Source: CAYPGT01 sp964512985
Lineage (GTDB): Bacteria; Cyanobacteriota; Vampirovibrionia; LMEP-6097
Length of the DNA: 61,566 bases
Assembly (NCBI GenBank): GCA_964512985.1
Contig: CAZELI010000014.1
Span: 1 to 61,566, forward strand
Direction: 5' to 3'
This document shows positions 1 through 8,699 of the stretch, piece after piece. The notes under the pieces are model-generated. The model did no database searches. It was not told the DNA's origin and saw only the letters and a list, made by a program, of their open reading frames with translations. The number at the start of each line of letters is the position of its first letter. The first letter of the stretch is position 1. The position numbers and the translations under genes are program-made.

Positions 1-116
1 GCTCGGTAAACGCTTAGTCTCCATTTAGATAACATCTACTTACCCTAAAAGGGCGGCAATACATATTTCATCAGTCTATTTTGCACGATATGATTAAATG
101 GCAGAAGGAAATAATT

Positions 117-662
117 ATGGTTTTAACAAACAGTGATACTAAAGACAAAATGCAAAAAGCAATAGAGGTTCTTGAGAAAGAATTACAGGCGATTAGAACT
201 GGTAGGGCCAATCCAGGAATACTAGATAGAATCACTCCGTTATTTTATGGTAATCCAACCCCTCTAAAAAACATGGCTAACCTTAGTGTTAATGATGGTA
301 GAACCATTGTTATACAACCGTTTGACAAGTCTTCGCTTAAGGACATAGAGAAAGCTATTCAAGATAGCGACTTAGGACTCACCCCTAATAATGATGGTAG
401 TAGAATTTTAATCAGTATCCCAGAATTAACTGGTGAAAGACGTAAGGAGCTAGCTAAGCTAGTTGGACAGGAAGCTGAGAGAGCGAAAGTTTCCATTCGT
501 AATTTACGTCGTGATGCAATGGACCATATTAAAAAGGCTAACGAGGGTTCAGAAGATGACAAGAAACGCCATCATGATGAAGTCCAAAAGATAACAGATG
601 ATTTTATTGGTCAAATAGACAGGATTGCTCAAGCTAAAGAAAAAGAAATTCTTACTGTTTAA
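117..662 (+). CDS. frr: Ribosome recycling factor
   Basis: Ribosome recycling factor splits the post-termination ribosome together with EF-G. The 181-residue protein has the family layout: an N-terminal helix, the segment AIRTGRANPGILD, a small beta domain, and a C-terminal coiled coil ending in KEKEILTV. The frame is open from an ATG at 81, but the ATG at 117 is the better start. AGAAGGA lies 7 nt upstream of it and the resulting length matches the usual ~185 residues. The usual upstream neighbour pyrH is outside the window. The etf operon follows about 50 bp downstream on the same strand. Confidence 0.96.
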   Translation: MVLTNSDTKDKMQKAIEVLEKELQAIRTGRANPGILDRITPLFYGNPTPLKNMANLSVNDGRTIVIQPFDKSSLKDIEKAIQDSDLGLTPNNDGSRILISIPELTGERRKELAKLVGQEAERAKVSIRNLRRDAMDHIKKANEGSEDDKKRHHDEVQKITDDFIGQIDRIAQAKEKEILTV

Positions 663-711
663 GCTATACCTAAGGTAGCTATCTGATGATAGAGTATTTT
701 GTAGGTAAATC

Positions 712-1572
712 ATGTCAAACAAAGATTTAAATATTTACGTTCTAATAAAACAAGTTCCAGATACCCGCTCTAAAGCTGGTGTCAATCCAGACGGAACTAT
801 AGACCGCGCGAAAGCTGGTAAGATGCTTAATCCCTTTGACGCTTTTGCAATGGAAGCTGCGCTTAATGCTAAAGCTATGGGCGGACCTAATTCTAGAGTT
901 ACTGCTGTAACTATGGGACCACCTCCAGCAGTAGATATTCTTTATCAAGCATTAGAGCATGGTGTAGATAAGACATGTATACTCTCTGACCGCAAACTCG
1001 CTGCCTCAGACACTTTGGCGACAGCTTATGCCTTATCTAAAACTCTTGAATATTTACAGGCTAAAGACGGACCTGCTGATTTAATATTCTGTGGTTTACA
1101 AACTACCGATGGAGATACAGCGCAAGTAGGACCAGAGATCTGTGAGCGCATGGATTTCACGCAAGTTACTTATGTAGAAGATTTTAAGATTGAGAATAAT
1201 AAAGTTCTGGCTCGTAAAGTTATAGAAGGTGGAGCAATGGAAGTAGAAGCTGATCTGCCAGCTTTGCTTACTATCGCAAACAGCTATCATAGACTGAAAC
1301 ACAAGACCTTCCGCGGTGCTAAATTCGTACAAGAGATTAAGCGTAGTGAAGCTCTACAAAAAGAGTGTGTGGATATTATTAGTCTAGAGACTTGTAAGGC
1401 TGATGACGCGAGATGTGGTTTACCTGGCTCTCCTACTATAGTTTCTATGACTTGGAAGATAGGAACAGTTGGTGGTAGTTGTATTATGCATCAAGGTAAA
1501 AGTGCTGAAGATCTAGTCAAGGAGACACTTACAGCCAATCAAGAAATAATCAAGGAGTACGCAGTTGGCTAA
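712..1572 (+). CDS. etfB: Electron transfer flavoprotein beta subunit
   Basis: This is the small subunit of the EtfAB heterodimer, which takes electrons from acyl-CoA or other dehydrogenases and binds AMP (or a second FAD in bifurcating forms). The 286 residues begin with IYVLIKQVPDTR and contain NPFDAFAMEAAL and the segment DLIFCGLQTTDGDTAQVGP, all hallmarks of the EtfB/FixA family. It overlaps etfA by 8 bp and is followed by an ETF-quinone oxidoreductase, so the three genes form a complete respiratory electron-input module. The sequence alone does not decide between bifurcating and non-bifurcating function. Confidence 0.95.
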   Translation: MSNKDLNIYVLIKQVPDTRSKAGVNPDGTIDRAKAGKMLNPFDAFAMEAALNAKAMGGPNSRVTAVTMGPPPAVDILYQALEHGVDKTCILSDRKLAASDTLATAYALSKTLEYLQAKDGPADLIFCGLQTTDGDTAQVGPEICERMDFTQVTYVEDFKIENNKVLARKVIEGGAMEVEADLPALLTIANSYHRLKHKTFRGAKFVQEIKRSEALQKECVDIISLETCKADDARCGLPGSPTIVSMTWKIGTVGGSCIMHQGKSAEDLVKETLTANQEIIKEYAVG

Positions 1573-2635
1573 AGAAGTTTTAGTAGTAGCAGAACAAGTA
1601 CATTCAGTAATAGCGAATGTAACTTTGGAATTACTTGGTGAAGGTCGCAAGTTAGCTAATAAGCTTAATGCTCCTTTAAGTTGTTTCATACTTGGTCATA
1701 ATATGGAATCTCAGATCCAGCGAGTAATAGACGCTGGCGCTGATAAGATTTATATCGCTGATCATGAAGAATTAGCAGAATACAAAACTCTACCCTATAG
1801 AAGAGTTATCGTTGATGAACTTAGTTCATGGACTACACCTCCACATACTTTGCTTATGGGCTCAACTACCACAGGCAGAGATTTAGCTCCGCGTATTGCA
1901 GCCTTCTTTGAGACTGGACTTACAGCAGATACTATTGAATTAGATATAGGTCCTTACGAGCATAAAGCTGGAACCGATAAATCTAAGATCGGATATTTTC
2001 CAGAATGTTTATATGCTAATAGACCAAGCTTTGGTGAATCTCTTAAGGCACGTATTCTTGGTCCATGGAAAGATCCACAAATGGCAACTATACGTCCAGG
2101 TGTGTTTCCTGTACCTCCTAAAGTAGAGCGTGACCCTAGCACAGTGAAGATCAAACGTATTAATGTCAATCTACAAGCTAATGACCATCGTGTACGTATC
2201 AAGAATATATTGCGCGAGGAGTCTACTAAGTTAGATATTACAGAAGCTGATGTAGTCATAGCTGGTGGTTTTGGACTCGGTACTGTTGAAGGGTTCAAAT
2301 TACTAGAAGAACTTGCTGGTTGCTTTAACAATGCAGTAATCGGAGCTTCTCGTAAAGCTGTAGACGTAGGCTGGATCACTTATCCACACCAAGTAGGACA
2401 AACAGGTAAGACTGTTAGACCTCAGTTATATATTGCTTGTGGTATCTCTGGCGCTTTGCAGCATCGAGTTGGCATGCAGAAAGCTGACACTATTATTGCA
2501 ATTAATAGAGACCCAGATGCGCCAATATTTTCGTTTGCACATCATGGTATAGTCGGAGATCTTTATCAAGTTATACCTGAGATGATCAAGCAGATCAAAG
2601 CAATGAAAGCCGCTAAGGAACCGGCTTTAGTTTAA
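1565..2635 (+). CDS. etfA: Electron transfer flavoprotein alpha subunit
   Basis: This is the large FAD-binding subunit of EtfAB. The C-terminal FAD domain carries the family signature: RPQLYIACGISGALQHR, then IAINRDPDAPIFSFAHHGIVGD. The 356 residues start at a TTG that overlaps the end of etfB by 8 bp, which suggests translational coupling. The next ORF in the operon, 15 bp downstream, is its expected electron acceptor, ETF-quinone oxidoreductase. Confidence 0.95.
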   Translation: MAKEVLVVAEQVHSVIANVTLELLGEGRKLANKLNAPLSCFILGHNMESQIQRVIDAGADKIYIADHEELAEYKTLPYRRVIVDELSSWTTPPHTLLMGSTTTGRDLAPRIAAFFETGLTADTIELDIGPYEHKAGTDKSKIGYFPECLYANRPSFGESLKARILGPWKDPQMATIRPGVFPVPPKVERDPSTVKIKRINVNLQANDHRVRIKNILREESTKLDITEADVVIAGGFGLGTVEGFKLLEELAGCFNNAVIGASRKAVDVGWITYPHQVGQTGKTVRPQLYIACGISGALQHRVGMQKADTIIAINRDPDAPIFSFAHHGIVGDLYQVIPEMIKQIKAMKAAKEPALV

Positions 2636-2650
2636 TATCAGGAGAAGTTT

Positions 2651-4477
2651 ATGGCAACCAAAACCGAAGAAAAGTTAACAGCAACCAATAGATCTGCTAA
2701 AGAACCAGTAGTCTACGATTTAATATTAGTGGGAGCTAGTCCTTCCAATTTAACACTGGCGCACAGACTTTGTGAATTAGCTAAAGCTAAACCTGAAGTA
2801 AATATCAGCGTTGCTATTCTAGAGAAAGCAGAAGACTTTGGTGGACATATAGTTTCTGGTGCTGTTGTTACTAAATCTATTTTTGATAAAGCTTATCCTA
2901 ATCATATTGCTGAAGGCATGCCGATTGAGACAGTTTGTGAAGAAAGTCATTTCTCCATTATGAGCGAGCATGCTAAATGGGACGTACCATCAGTAATCAC
3001 TCGCAGCGCGCTTCCTGAGTTTGTTAAAGAAGGTTACTATGTACTAACTTTATCTAATGTAGTTGTATGGATGGCAGAAACTCTTAAATCCAAAGTTAAA
3101 GACATTCCAAATCTAACTATAGATTTATATCCAGGCTTTGCCGCTCATAGAGCTTTGATCGAGAACAATAAAGTTACAGGTGTAACAGTAGCTAAAACAG
3201 GTGACCCACTAGAGGATAATATTTATGGTTCAATAGTTTGCTTTGGTGATAAAGGATTTATTTCTAAAGATGTAATTCATCATTTTAAATTGGACAAGAA
3301 TCCTCAACTCTGGTCAGTGGGTGTGAAAGAGACCTGGAGACTCGCTCCTGATGCACCTTCTATGAAAGGAAAGGTTTATCACACGCTTGGTTATCCTACT
3401 TTAGATGGTACTTTAGGTGGTGGTTTCGTTTATGGACTAGATCATAATAGATTAACGATAGGACTTGTGATCTCTCTTGATTCACCGAACCCTAATATTC
3501 ATCCTCAGAAACAATTACAAGAATACAAGAAGCACCCTTGGTTACAAGACTTACTTAAAGGTGCTGAATTACTTAATTATGGTGCTGCAGTATTACCAGA
3601 AGGTGGTCTAGCCAGCTTACCTAATTCATTTCAGGTGGATGGTGCATTATTCTTAGGAGATGCACTAGGATTGCTTGATATGAAGTCACTTGCTGGAGTT
3701 GATAAGGCTATAGAGTCTGGTTACCTTGCTGCTGATGTGGTGTTTAATGCTTTCTCTAAGAGAGATTTTAGTGCGGCAGGTTTAGCTTCATACCAAGAAC
3801 ATTTAATGGAATCTCCTTACATGGACAAGCTTAAAGCTAATAGATACTTCCGTAAGGCATTCTTAGATAATCCTGATTTACTAAGTAATTTCTTACCTAA
3901 GTTTCTTAAAGGTATAGAGTTAACTAATATTCCTATTATTGGTGGTTTACTAGGACCTGCTGTGGGAGCGCTTAACGTAGGGTTTTCTAATCCTATTAAA
4001 GCTATTACTCAGACCTTTAAAGCTGGTCTCTATATGAATGCTCCTGATGAAGTGAATAAGGAGATCAAGTATAAAGAAGGTTACCAAAATATCAATCCGA
4101 ACTTCCCGAAAGAATTGATCAAGCGCAATCAAGGCACTCAAGATTACGCTAAGAACACTATCTATAGTAGAGAAGATGCTGTATTCTTTGCTCATACCAA
4201 ATATATAGAGCATCCAGATCATATCGATGAGTTCTCAGCTGATACTTGTCTTAAGTGCATTAATAAATATGAATCTCTTAAGTTAGATGTACCTTGTGTC
4301 TCTGACTGTACCGCTGAAGTTCACAGACTCGACATCCGCGCAGATAAGGTTAAAGTTCATGCGATGTCACTGGAGAATTGTGTGCAATGCCGTACTTGTG
4401 AGTTTGTTTGTCCTGAACAGAATCTTAGAGTGAACGCTGCGCTTGCTGGTGCTGGACCGGATTTCAGAGGATTATAA
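2651..4477 (+). CDS. ETF:quinone oxidoreductase (FixC/FixX-like) with eight-cysteine tail
   Basis: The product probably passes electrons from reduced EtfAB to the membrane quinone pool. An N-terminal FAD domain (LILVGASPSNLTLAHRL, about residues 24-40) is followed by the ETF-QO core, including WSVGVKETW, LGGGFVYGL and the GDALGLLDMKSLAGVDKA region. A ferredoxin-like tail ends the protein. The dinucleotide loop reads GASPSN rather than GAGPAG. The tail has eight cysteines (about 533, 536, 549, 553, 577, 580, 583, 587), whereas the classical enzyme uses four for one [4Fe-4S] cluster. An SD-like AGGAGAAG precedes the ATG. It is the third gene of the etf operon and is convergent with the next gene, with one base between the stop codons. 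Confidence 0.9.
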   Translation: MATKTEEKLTATNRSAKEPVVYDLILVGASPSNLTLAHRLCELAKAKPEVNISVAILEKAEDFGGHIVSGAVVTKSIFDKAYPNHIAEGMPIETVCEESHFSIMSEHAKWDVPSVITRSALPEFVKEGYYVLTLSNVVVWMAETLKSKVKDIPNLTIDLYPGFAAHRALIENNKVTGVTVAKTGDPLEDNIYGSIVCFGDKGFISKDVIHHFKLDKNPQLWSVGVKETWRLAPDAPSMKGKVYHTLGYPTLDGTLGGGFVYGLDHNRLTIGLVISLDSPNPNIHPQKQLQEYKKHPWLQDLLKGAELLNYGAAVLPEGGLASLPNSFQVDGALFLGDALGLLDMKSLAGVDKAIESGYLAADVVFNAFSKRDFSAAGLASYQEHLMESPYMDKLKANRYFRKAFLDNPDLLSNFLPKFLKGIELTNIPIIGGLLGPAVGALNVGFSNPIKAITQTFKAGLYMNAPDEVNKEIKYKEGYQNINPNFPKELIKRNQGTQDYAKNTIYSREDAVFFAHTKYIEHPDHIDEFSADTCLKCINKYESLKLDVPCVSDCTAEVHRLDIRADKVKVHAMSLENCVQCRTCEFVCPEQNLRVNAALAGAGPDFRGL

Positions 4478-4478
4478 A

Positions 4479-5195
4479 TTATTTACTAGGGTTGACTAAT
4501 TTAACATCATCCCCAAAAACTTCTTTCATTATTGCTTGGTAATCTGAAGTAAACTTACTTGAAAAATCAATACCAGTCTCTTTAGCTTCATGTCCAAGCG
4601 AATGAGCTCTCATATCTGCCGTAGAATTCGCCATTTTAGCAATTAAATTAATAAAGTCTTCTTCCTTAATTAGTTTACATTCTCTCAATGACTGAATAAA
4701 AGGTATAAGAGCATTGTTTTTTATAAAGTCAATCAATGACCTATCCTCAGCTATATATTTTTGACGATCAGGAAACTCTATATCTGTTTTACGTTCTAAT
4801 CTTATTACACTATCAATTAGAGCCCAAACTTTATCGAAAGCATGCTTGGTATTAATTAAATAATCTCTAACTTCCGTTGAAGTTCCATCAAAACTTATTC
4901 CTGCTGAATCAAAGAAAAAAATAACTGAATCTAATCCTTCAACTGGAAGTCTAACTTGTTTGGAATCTCCAGGATTTGAATTCCCAACAATCTCTTCAGT
5001 TTCATACTGACGCAATATTTCACCAAGTTCTTGAGCAGCCAATCTACTAATTTCATGAAATTCAGTTGCCGTATACTCAGCACTAGATCCATCTTGTCTA
5101 ACAGATTGTTTAAGACTTCCATTATCAGTGTTTATGCTGAGATCTGAAGTTCTCTCATTAAATACACTATAAAAAATTTCAAGCTCAATAGACAT
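4479..5195 (-). CDS. Hypothetical protein, 238 aa
   Basis: I do not recognise a family. The 238-residue product is acidic and predicted soluble, without a signal peptide or membrane segment. Several helical stretches are visible, and the C-terminal half (IKNNALIPFIQSLRECKLI, then IAKMANSTADMRAHSLGHEA) is rich in charged residues. It converges on the ETF-QO gene with almost no spacer. A terminator for the next minus-strand gene separates it from the collagen-like gene upstream, so it is probably transcribed alone. On the minus strand, TGCTATCATTGTAAT ends about 1 nt before the ATG, with no clear SD. Confidence 0.75.
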   Translation of the reverse strand: MSIELEIFYSVFNERTSDLSINTDNGSLKQSVRQDGSSAEYTATEFHEISRLAAQELGEILRQYETEEIVGNSNPGDSKQVRLPVEGLDSVIFFFDSAGISFDGTSTEVRDYLINTKHAFDKVWALIDSVIRLERKTDIEFPDRQKYIAEDRSLIDFIKNNALIPFIQSLRECKLIKEEDFINLIAKMANSTADMRAHSLGHEAKETGIDFSSKFTSDYQAIMKEVFGDDVKLVNPSK

Positions 5196-5266
5196 ATTAC
5201 AATGATAGCATATTATCTTAATACATGAAATAGGCGAAAACCTCTAATAACATAACTATAAGCAAA

Positions 5267-5304
5267 AAAAATCCCCTCAATTTTATATAAAAGAGGGGAT
5301 TTTT
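5267..5304 (-). terminator. Rho-independent terminator of the collagen-like gene
   Basis: The sequence shows a perfect 12-bp inverted repeat (AAAAATCCCCTC / GAGGGGATTTTT) with a 14-nt loop. Read on the minus strand it is followed by a run of eight T. It lies 32 bp downstream of the minus-strand stop codon at 5336. Confidence 0.88.
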
Positions 5305-5335
5305 AGTTTACATTTTATTTTTTGTTAGTTATAAA

Positions 5336-6748
5336 TTACAGAGTATATCTATCAAGCAAGAACCAAGCATTGCCATCAAAGAAGAACTCAAATGCTTCTG
5401 TCGCAAATTGTACTCTAGTACTATTAGCAGCAGTACCTCTTCCCCACTGAATAGTATTAGCTACGCCTGCATTGTTAGCACGAAAGTTAATATTATTCTG
5501 TAAGTGTATAGTGATTCTTTGTCCTATGACTCCACCAGTCATAGTGAAGATTTCATCTATAGTTGCTGTGTTAGAATCCACAACCTTCATGTAGTTTAAA
5601 TTAGCTACATTGATAGTCGTTAACCCATTAATATCGATAGCTGAACTAGCTACACTAAAAGGCGTTGGTCCAACGAAGTTACCAGCAGTAACAGTACCAG
5701 TAACAGTAAGGTTACCAGTAATAGTACCACCTGTTAAAGTACCAGAAGGTCCAGCTGGTCCAGTAGCACCTGTTGCACCTTGCGGTCCCTGTGGTCCTTG
5801 AGAACCAGCAGCACCAGCAGGACCTTGAGCGCCGAGTACAGATCTTACTCCATTCTTAGTCAAGAATAAATTACTACCATCAAACTCAATAGCACCATTA
5901 GCAGGAACAGCAGTAGTTAAAGTACCAGGATTAATCACTAAGCTAGGCACCACTCCATTACCAGCTCCTACATGAAGTAAGGCTGCTTTATTAGCAGTAA
6001 TACCAACACCAATACTAGTAACAAACTCGGGAATATCTACAGAAGTAGCATTATCGCCATTAGTTCCAATATTGAAAGCTCTAAATCTATTACCTCTAAG
6101 GAAATCAAACCCATCACGCGGCACTGGAAGTGTTACTTGATAAACACCACTATCATTTTTTACAACACGCGTACTTGCTTGTTTTTGTCTTCTAACCACA
6201 AAGTTTACTCTGTTAAATAAAGCATCTATTTGGCAGTCGCCAAAAGTATTTCCAGTACAAACTGGATTAAGAACGACTCCAGAACCAGAGCTAGATTGAG
6301 AACCGATATTTGATGCAGTTAAAGTAGCTTTATAAGTATTAACTAAATTGTTTTGTGTGTCGTATAAATCAAATTCCACATTCTTGGTAGTCGAATCAAA
6401 ATGTCCAGCATTAATACTTAGAATTCGATTTTTTCTTGCACCACGTTGAATAGAAAGACTTTGGCTAGTAGAGAATTCTCTTGCACCGTTAATAATCTCG
6501 TACATAACTATCTTAAAGTTAGCCGTACTGTCATTAGTCGTAAACAAGTCATCGACTTTAACTTTTAGCCTCATATTTGCAGTTTTGGCCAAATCTAAAT
6601 TTAGACTTTTAGTGTTTATGTTTAGATCCAAATCAGGTAGAGAACCACTAACAAACTCTAATGGAATATAGTCACTCGCCGATTTCACCATTAATGGGTT
6701 AAAAATGACGAGGGTTAAAAAGATAACTAATAATTTCTTGATATTCAT
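5336..6748 (-). CDS. Exported surface protein with short collagen-like stretch
   Basis: A signal peptide (IKKLLVIFLTLVIFNPL, then KSAS) leads into a ~150-residue beta-rich N-terminal domain. About 11 collagen-type G-X-Y triplets follow (about residues 317-350, e.g. GAQGPAGAAGSQGPQGPQ). The C-terminal domain ends FFFDGNAWFLLDRYTL, which resembles trimeric fibre ends. The N-terminal domain is closely similar to that of the fibre gene at 28675 (PLEFVSGSLPDLDLNINTKS against PIDVLSSTNPDLQLEINTKS). The frame extends to a TTG at 6763, but that codon overlaps the SD GAGGAAA, so the ATG at 6748 is the start. The likely role is as a cell-surface or extracellular fibre. Confidence 0.85.
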   Translation of the reverse strand: MNIKKLLVIFLTLVIFNPLMVKSASDYIPLEFVSGSLPDLDLNINTKSLNLDLAKTANMRLKVKVDDLFTTNDSTANFKIVMYEIINGAREFSTSQSLSIQRGARKNRILSINAGHFDSTTKNVEFDLYDTQNNLVNTYKATLTASNIGSQSSSGSGVVLNPVCTGNTFGDCQIDALFNRVNFVVRRQKQASTRVVKNDSGVYQVTLPVPRDGFDFLRGNRFRAFNIGTNGDNATSVDIPEFVTSIGVGITANKAALLHVGAGNGVVPSLVINPGTLTTAVPANGAIEFDGSNLFLTKNGVRSVLGAQGPAGAAGSQGPQGPQGATGATGPAGPSGTLTGGTITGNLTVTGTVTAGNFVGPTPFSVASSAIDINGLTTINVANLNYMKVVDSNTATIDEIFTMTGGVIGQRITIHLQNNINFRANNAGVANTIQWGRGTAANSTRVQFATEAFEFFFDGNAWFLLDRYTL

Positions 6749-6872
6749 AATATATTTCCTCAATACTAATCTTGTTTATATAAAGATTTCTGACAAGGAA
6801 AAATTATAGCATAGCGAAGATAATAAGCGTTATATTATGTTGATATATTAAAATAAATTAAGCTGGACAGGC

Positions 6873-6878
6873 TATAAT
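6873..6878 (+). promoter_or_regulatory. -10 box of miaB
   Basis: TATAAT ends 10 nt before the miaB ATG and there is no SD, so the leader would be at most a few nucleotides. Confidence 0.55.
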
Positions 6879-6888
6879 TTGCTGCTAA

Positions 6889-8280
6889 ATGCACATAATT
6901 ATCAAGAAAAAAGTCTATATTGAAACCCTCGGCTGCCAAATGAATATGGCAGATACTGAAAGAATGCTTGGTATGCTTGAAGAAATTGACTATTACCCAG
7001 CAGAGACCATGGAAGAAGCTGATCTGTCTATCCTTAATACTTGCAGCATTCGGGAGCATGCTGTACATAAAATGAACAGCTATATGGGGAAATGGGATAA
7101 ATTACGCAAGCCTGGCAGCCTGATTGCAGTTTCTGGCTGTGTCGCCCAGCAAGAAGGAGAAAGCCTTGCTAAATCTATCAAAACTGTAGACATAGTAGTA
7201 GGAACTCATAATATTCATCGTTTACCAGATCTTGTATTAGAGGCTGAAAGGTTACACCAAGAAGCTATTACTAATAAGGTACCAGGAGCAGAAGAAAACC
7301 GAGGTAAATATAGTAGACCTCAAGTCTCCGAGATTTGGGAAGAATTGCCTGAGGAAATCCCTGAGACGCCTATTTTTCGTAAAACTAAACATTATGCTTG
7401 GGTGAATATCATCTATGGATGTAACTATAAATGTACTTATTGTATAGTCCCGAAAACACGCGGTGAACAAAAATCTCGTTCCATAACAGAAATAGTCAAG
7501 GAAGTAGAAGGCTTAGCTCAAGAAGGTTTTAGAGAAATTATTCTTCTTGGACAAAACGTTGATGGTTATGGACTAGATATAGGAAGCAATCTAGCAGAGC
7601 TTTTACGAGCAGTACATAAAGTAGAAGGTATAGAGATAATTAAGTTCCTTACTTCCCATCCTTGTGATATGACTTTTGAATTGATTGAAACTGTAGCTGC
7701 TTTGCCTAAAGTATCTAAGTACTTCCACATACCAATACAAGCAGGTAATAATGAAGTACTCAAGCGCATGGCACGCCGCTATACCTATCAGCGCTATATG
7801 GAATTGGTGAATTATATCCGCAAGCTAATGCCAGAAGCTTCTATCACTGGAGATATTATTGTTGGGTTTCCAGGTGAAACTCACGAACAGTTCATGGACA
7901 GTGTTAGAGCAGTTCAAGAAATAAAATATGATGCTTGTAATACAGCAGTATATTCACCTCGCCCCTATACTCCTGCTGCAACTTGGGAGGATCCTATCTC
8001 TGCTGAAGAAAAAAACGAAAGAATTAGATTTATCAACTCAATCATTACTGAAGTAGCTGAAAGTCAATCACAGAGATATTTAGGCAATATCGAAAAAGTA
8101 TTAATAGAAGGCAAATCTCAGCGTAATGCAAACAGACTTACTGGAAGAATATTCAACAATAAAACCATTAATATTGAATGTGATCCCGCAGAGCATGAAA
8201 AATATATTGGCAAGATTTGTAAGGTAAAGGTCACTAAAGCTAAAGCCTGGGCTCTAAGAGGGGAAATCCACAAAGATTAA
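6889..8280 (+). CDS. miaB: tRNA-2-methylthio-N6-dimethylallyladenosine synthase
   Basis: This radical-SAM methylthiotransferase adds the methylthio group to i6A37 of tRNAs that read UNN codons. The N-terminal UPF0004 domain has the three cluster cysteines C16, C52 and C84 (TLGCQMN, NTCSIRE, VSGCVAQ). The radical-SAM triad is GCNYKCTYCIVPKTRG at about residue 180. A TRAM domain lies at the C-terminus (KVLIEGKS to KAWALRG). The 463-residue length is normal. The N-terminal sequence YIETLGCQMNMADTE points to MiaB rather than RimO or MtaB. Confidence 0.95.
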   Translation: MHIIIKKKVYIETLGCQMNMADTERMLGMLEEIDYYPAETMEEADLSILNTCSIREHAVHKMNSYMGKWDKLRKPGSLIAVSGCVAQQEGESLAKSIKTVDIVVGTHNIHRLPDLVLEAERLHQEAITNKVPGAEENRGKYSRPQVSEIWEELPEEIPETPIFRKTKHYAWVNIIYGCNYKCTYCIVPKTRGEQKSRSITEIVKEVEGLAQEGFREIILLGQNVDGYGLDIGSNLAELLRAVHKVEGIEIIKFLTSHPCDMTFELIETVAALPKVSKYFHIPIQAGNNEVLKRMARRYTYQRYMELVNYIRKLMPEASITGDIIVGFPGETHEQFMDSVRAVQEIKYDACNTAVYSPRPYTPAATWEDPISAEEKNERIRFINSIITEVAESQSQRYLGNIEKVLIEGKSQRNANRLTGRIFNNKTINIECDPAEHEKYIGKICKVKVTKAKAWALRGEIHKD

Positions 8281-8387
8281 CTATATTTAATAATTGCCCT
8301 TTAAAAACGATTGTAAACAAATGGTTAAGGTGCTATTATTATAACAATACAGATTAATTCTTGAACTATAATTAATTAGGCAAGCAT

Positions 8388-8699
8388 ATGAAACCCCAAG
8401 AAACAACAAAATTAGCCAAGTACGAAAGAATCTTAACTGATTTTGTAGAAGAAGCAGAACTCACTAGTAGTCAACACTCTATAGAACATAACTGTAAAAT
8501 TGGTCTTAAAAAATTTCGCTTAGCTAAAGATTTTGCCCAAATTGATAATGATATTCTTAAACTATCACTAGAAAGCGCTGAAGCGTCAGGTATGTTTTTC
8601 ACAGATTTACTGTACTTGGAAGCTAAGAGATTGAGATTTAAAGAAGAAGCCCTGAAATGCCTAGAGAAGACAAGAAACAGAACCAAGATCAGGACCTAA
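8388..8699 (+). CDS. Small hypothetical protein, 103 aa
   Basis: I do not recognise a family. It is a charged, probably all-helical protein of 103 residues with no signal peptide. A weak SD (AGG) lies about 11 nt before the ATG. Its 3' end overlaps the TPR gene by 43 bp in another frame, so the two are probably co-transcribed and translationally coupled. The downstream start may alternatively be later than the one given here, which would shrink the overlap. Confidence 0.65.
   Translation: MKPQETTKLAKYERILTDFVEEAELTSSQHSIEHNCKIGLKKFRLAKDFAQIDNDILKLSLESAEASGMFFTDLLYLEAKRLRFKEEALKCLEKTRNRTKIRT

Noticed and set aside
5610..5801. Reading frame opposite the collagen-like gene (63 codons)
   Set aside because: It is a mirror of the G-X-Y repeat with no SD or promoter.
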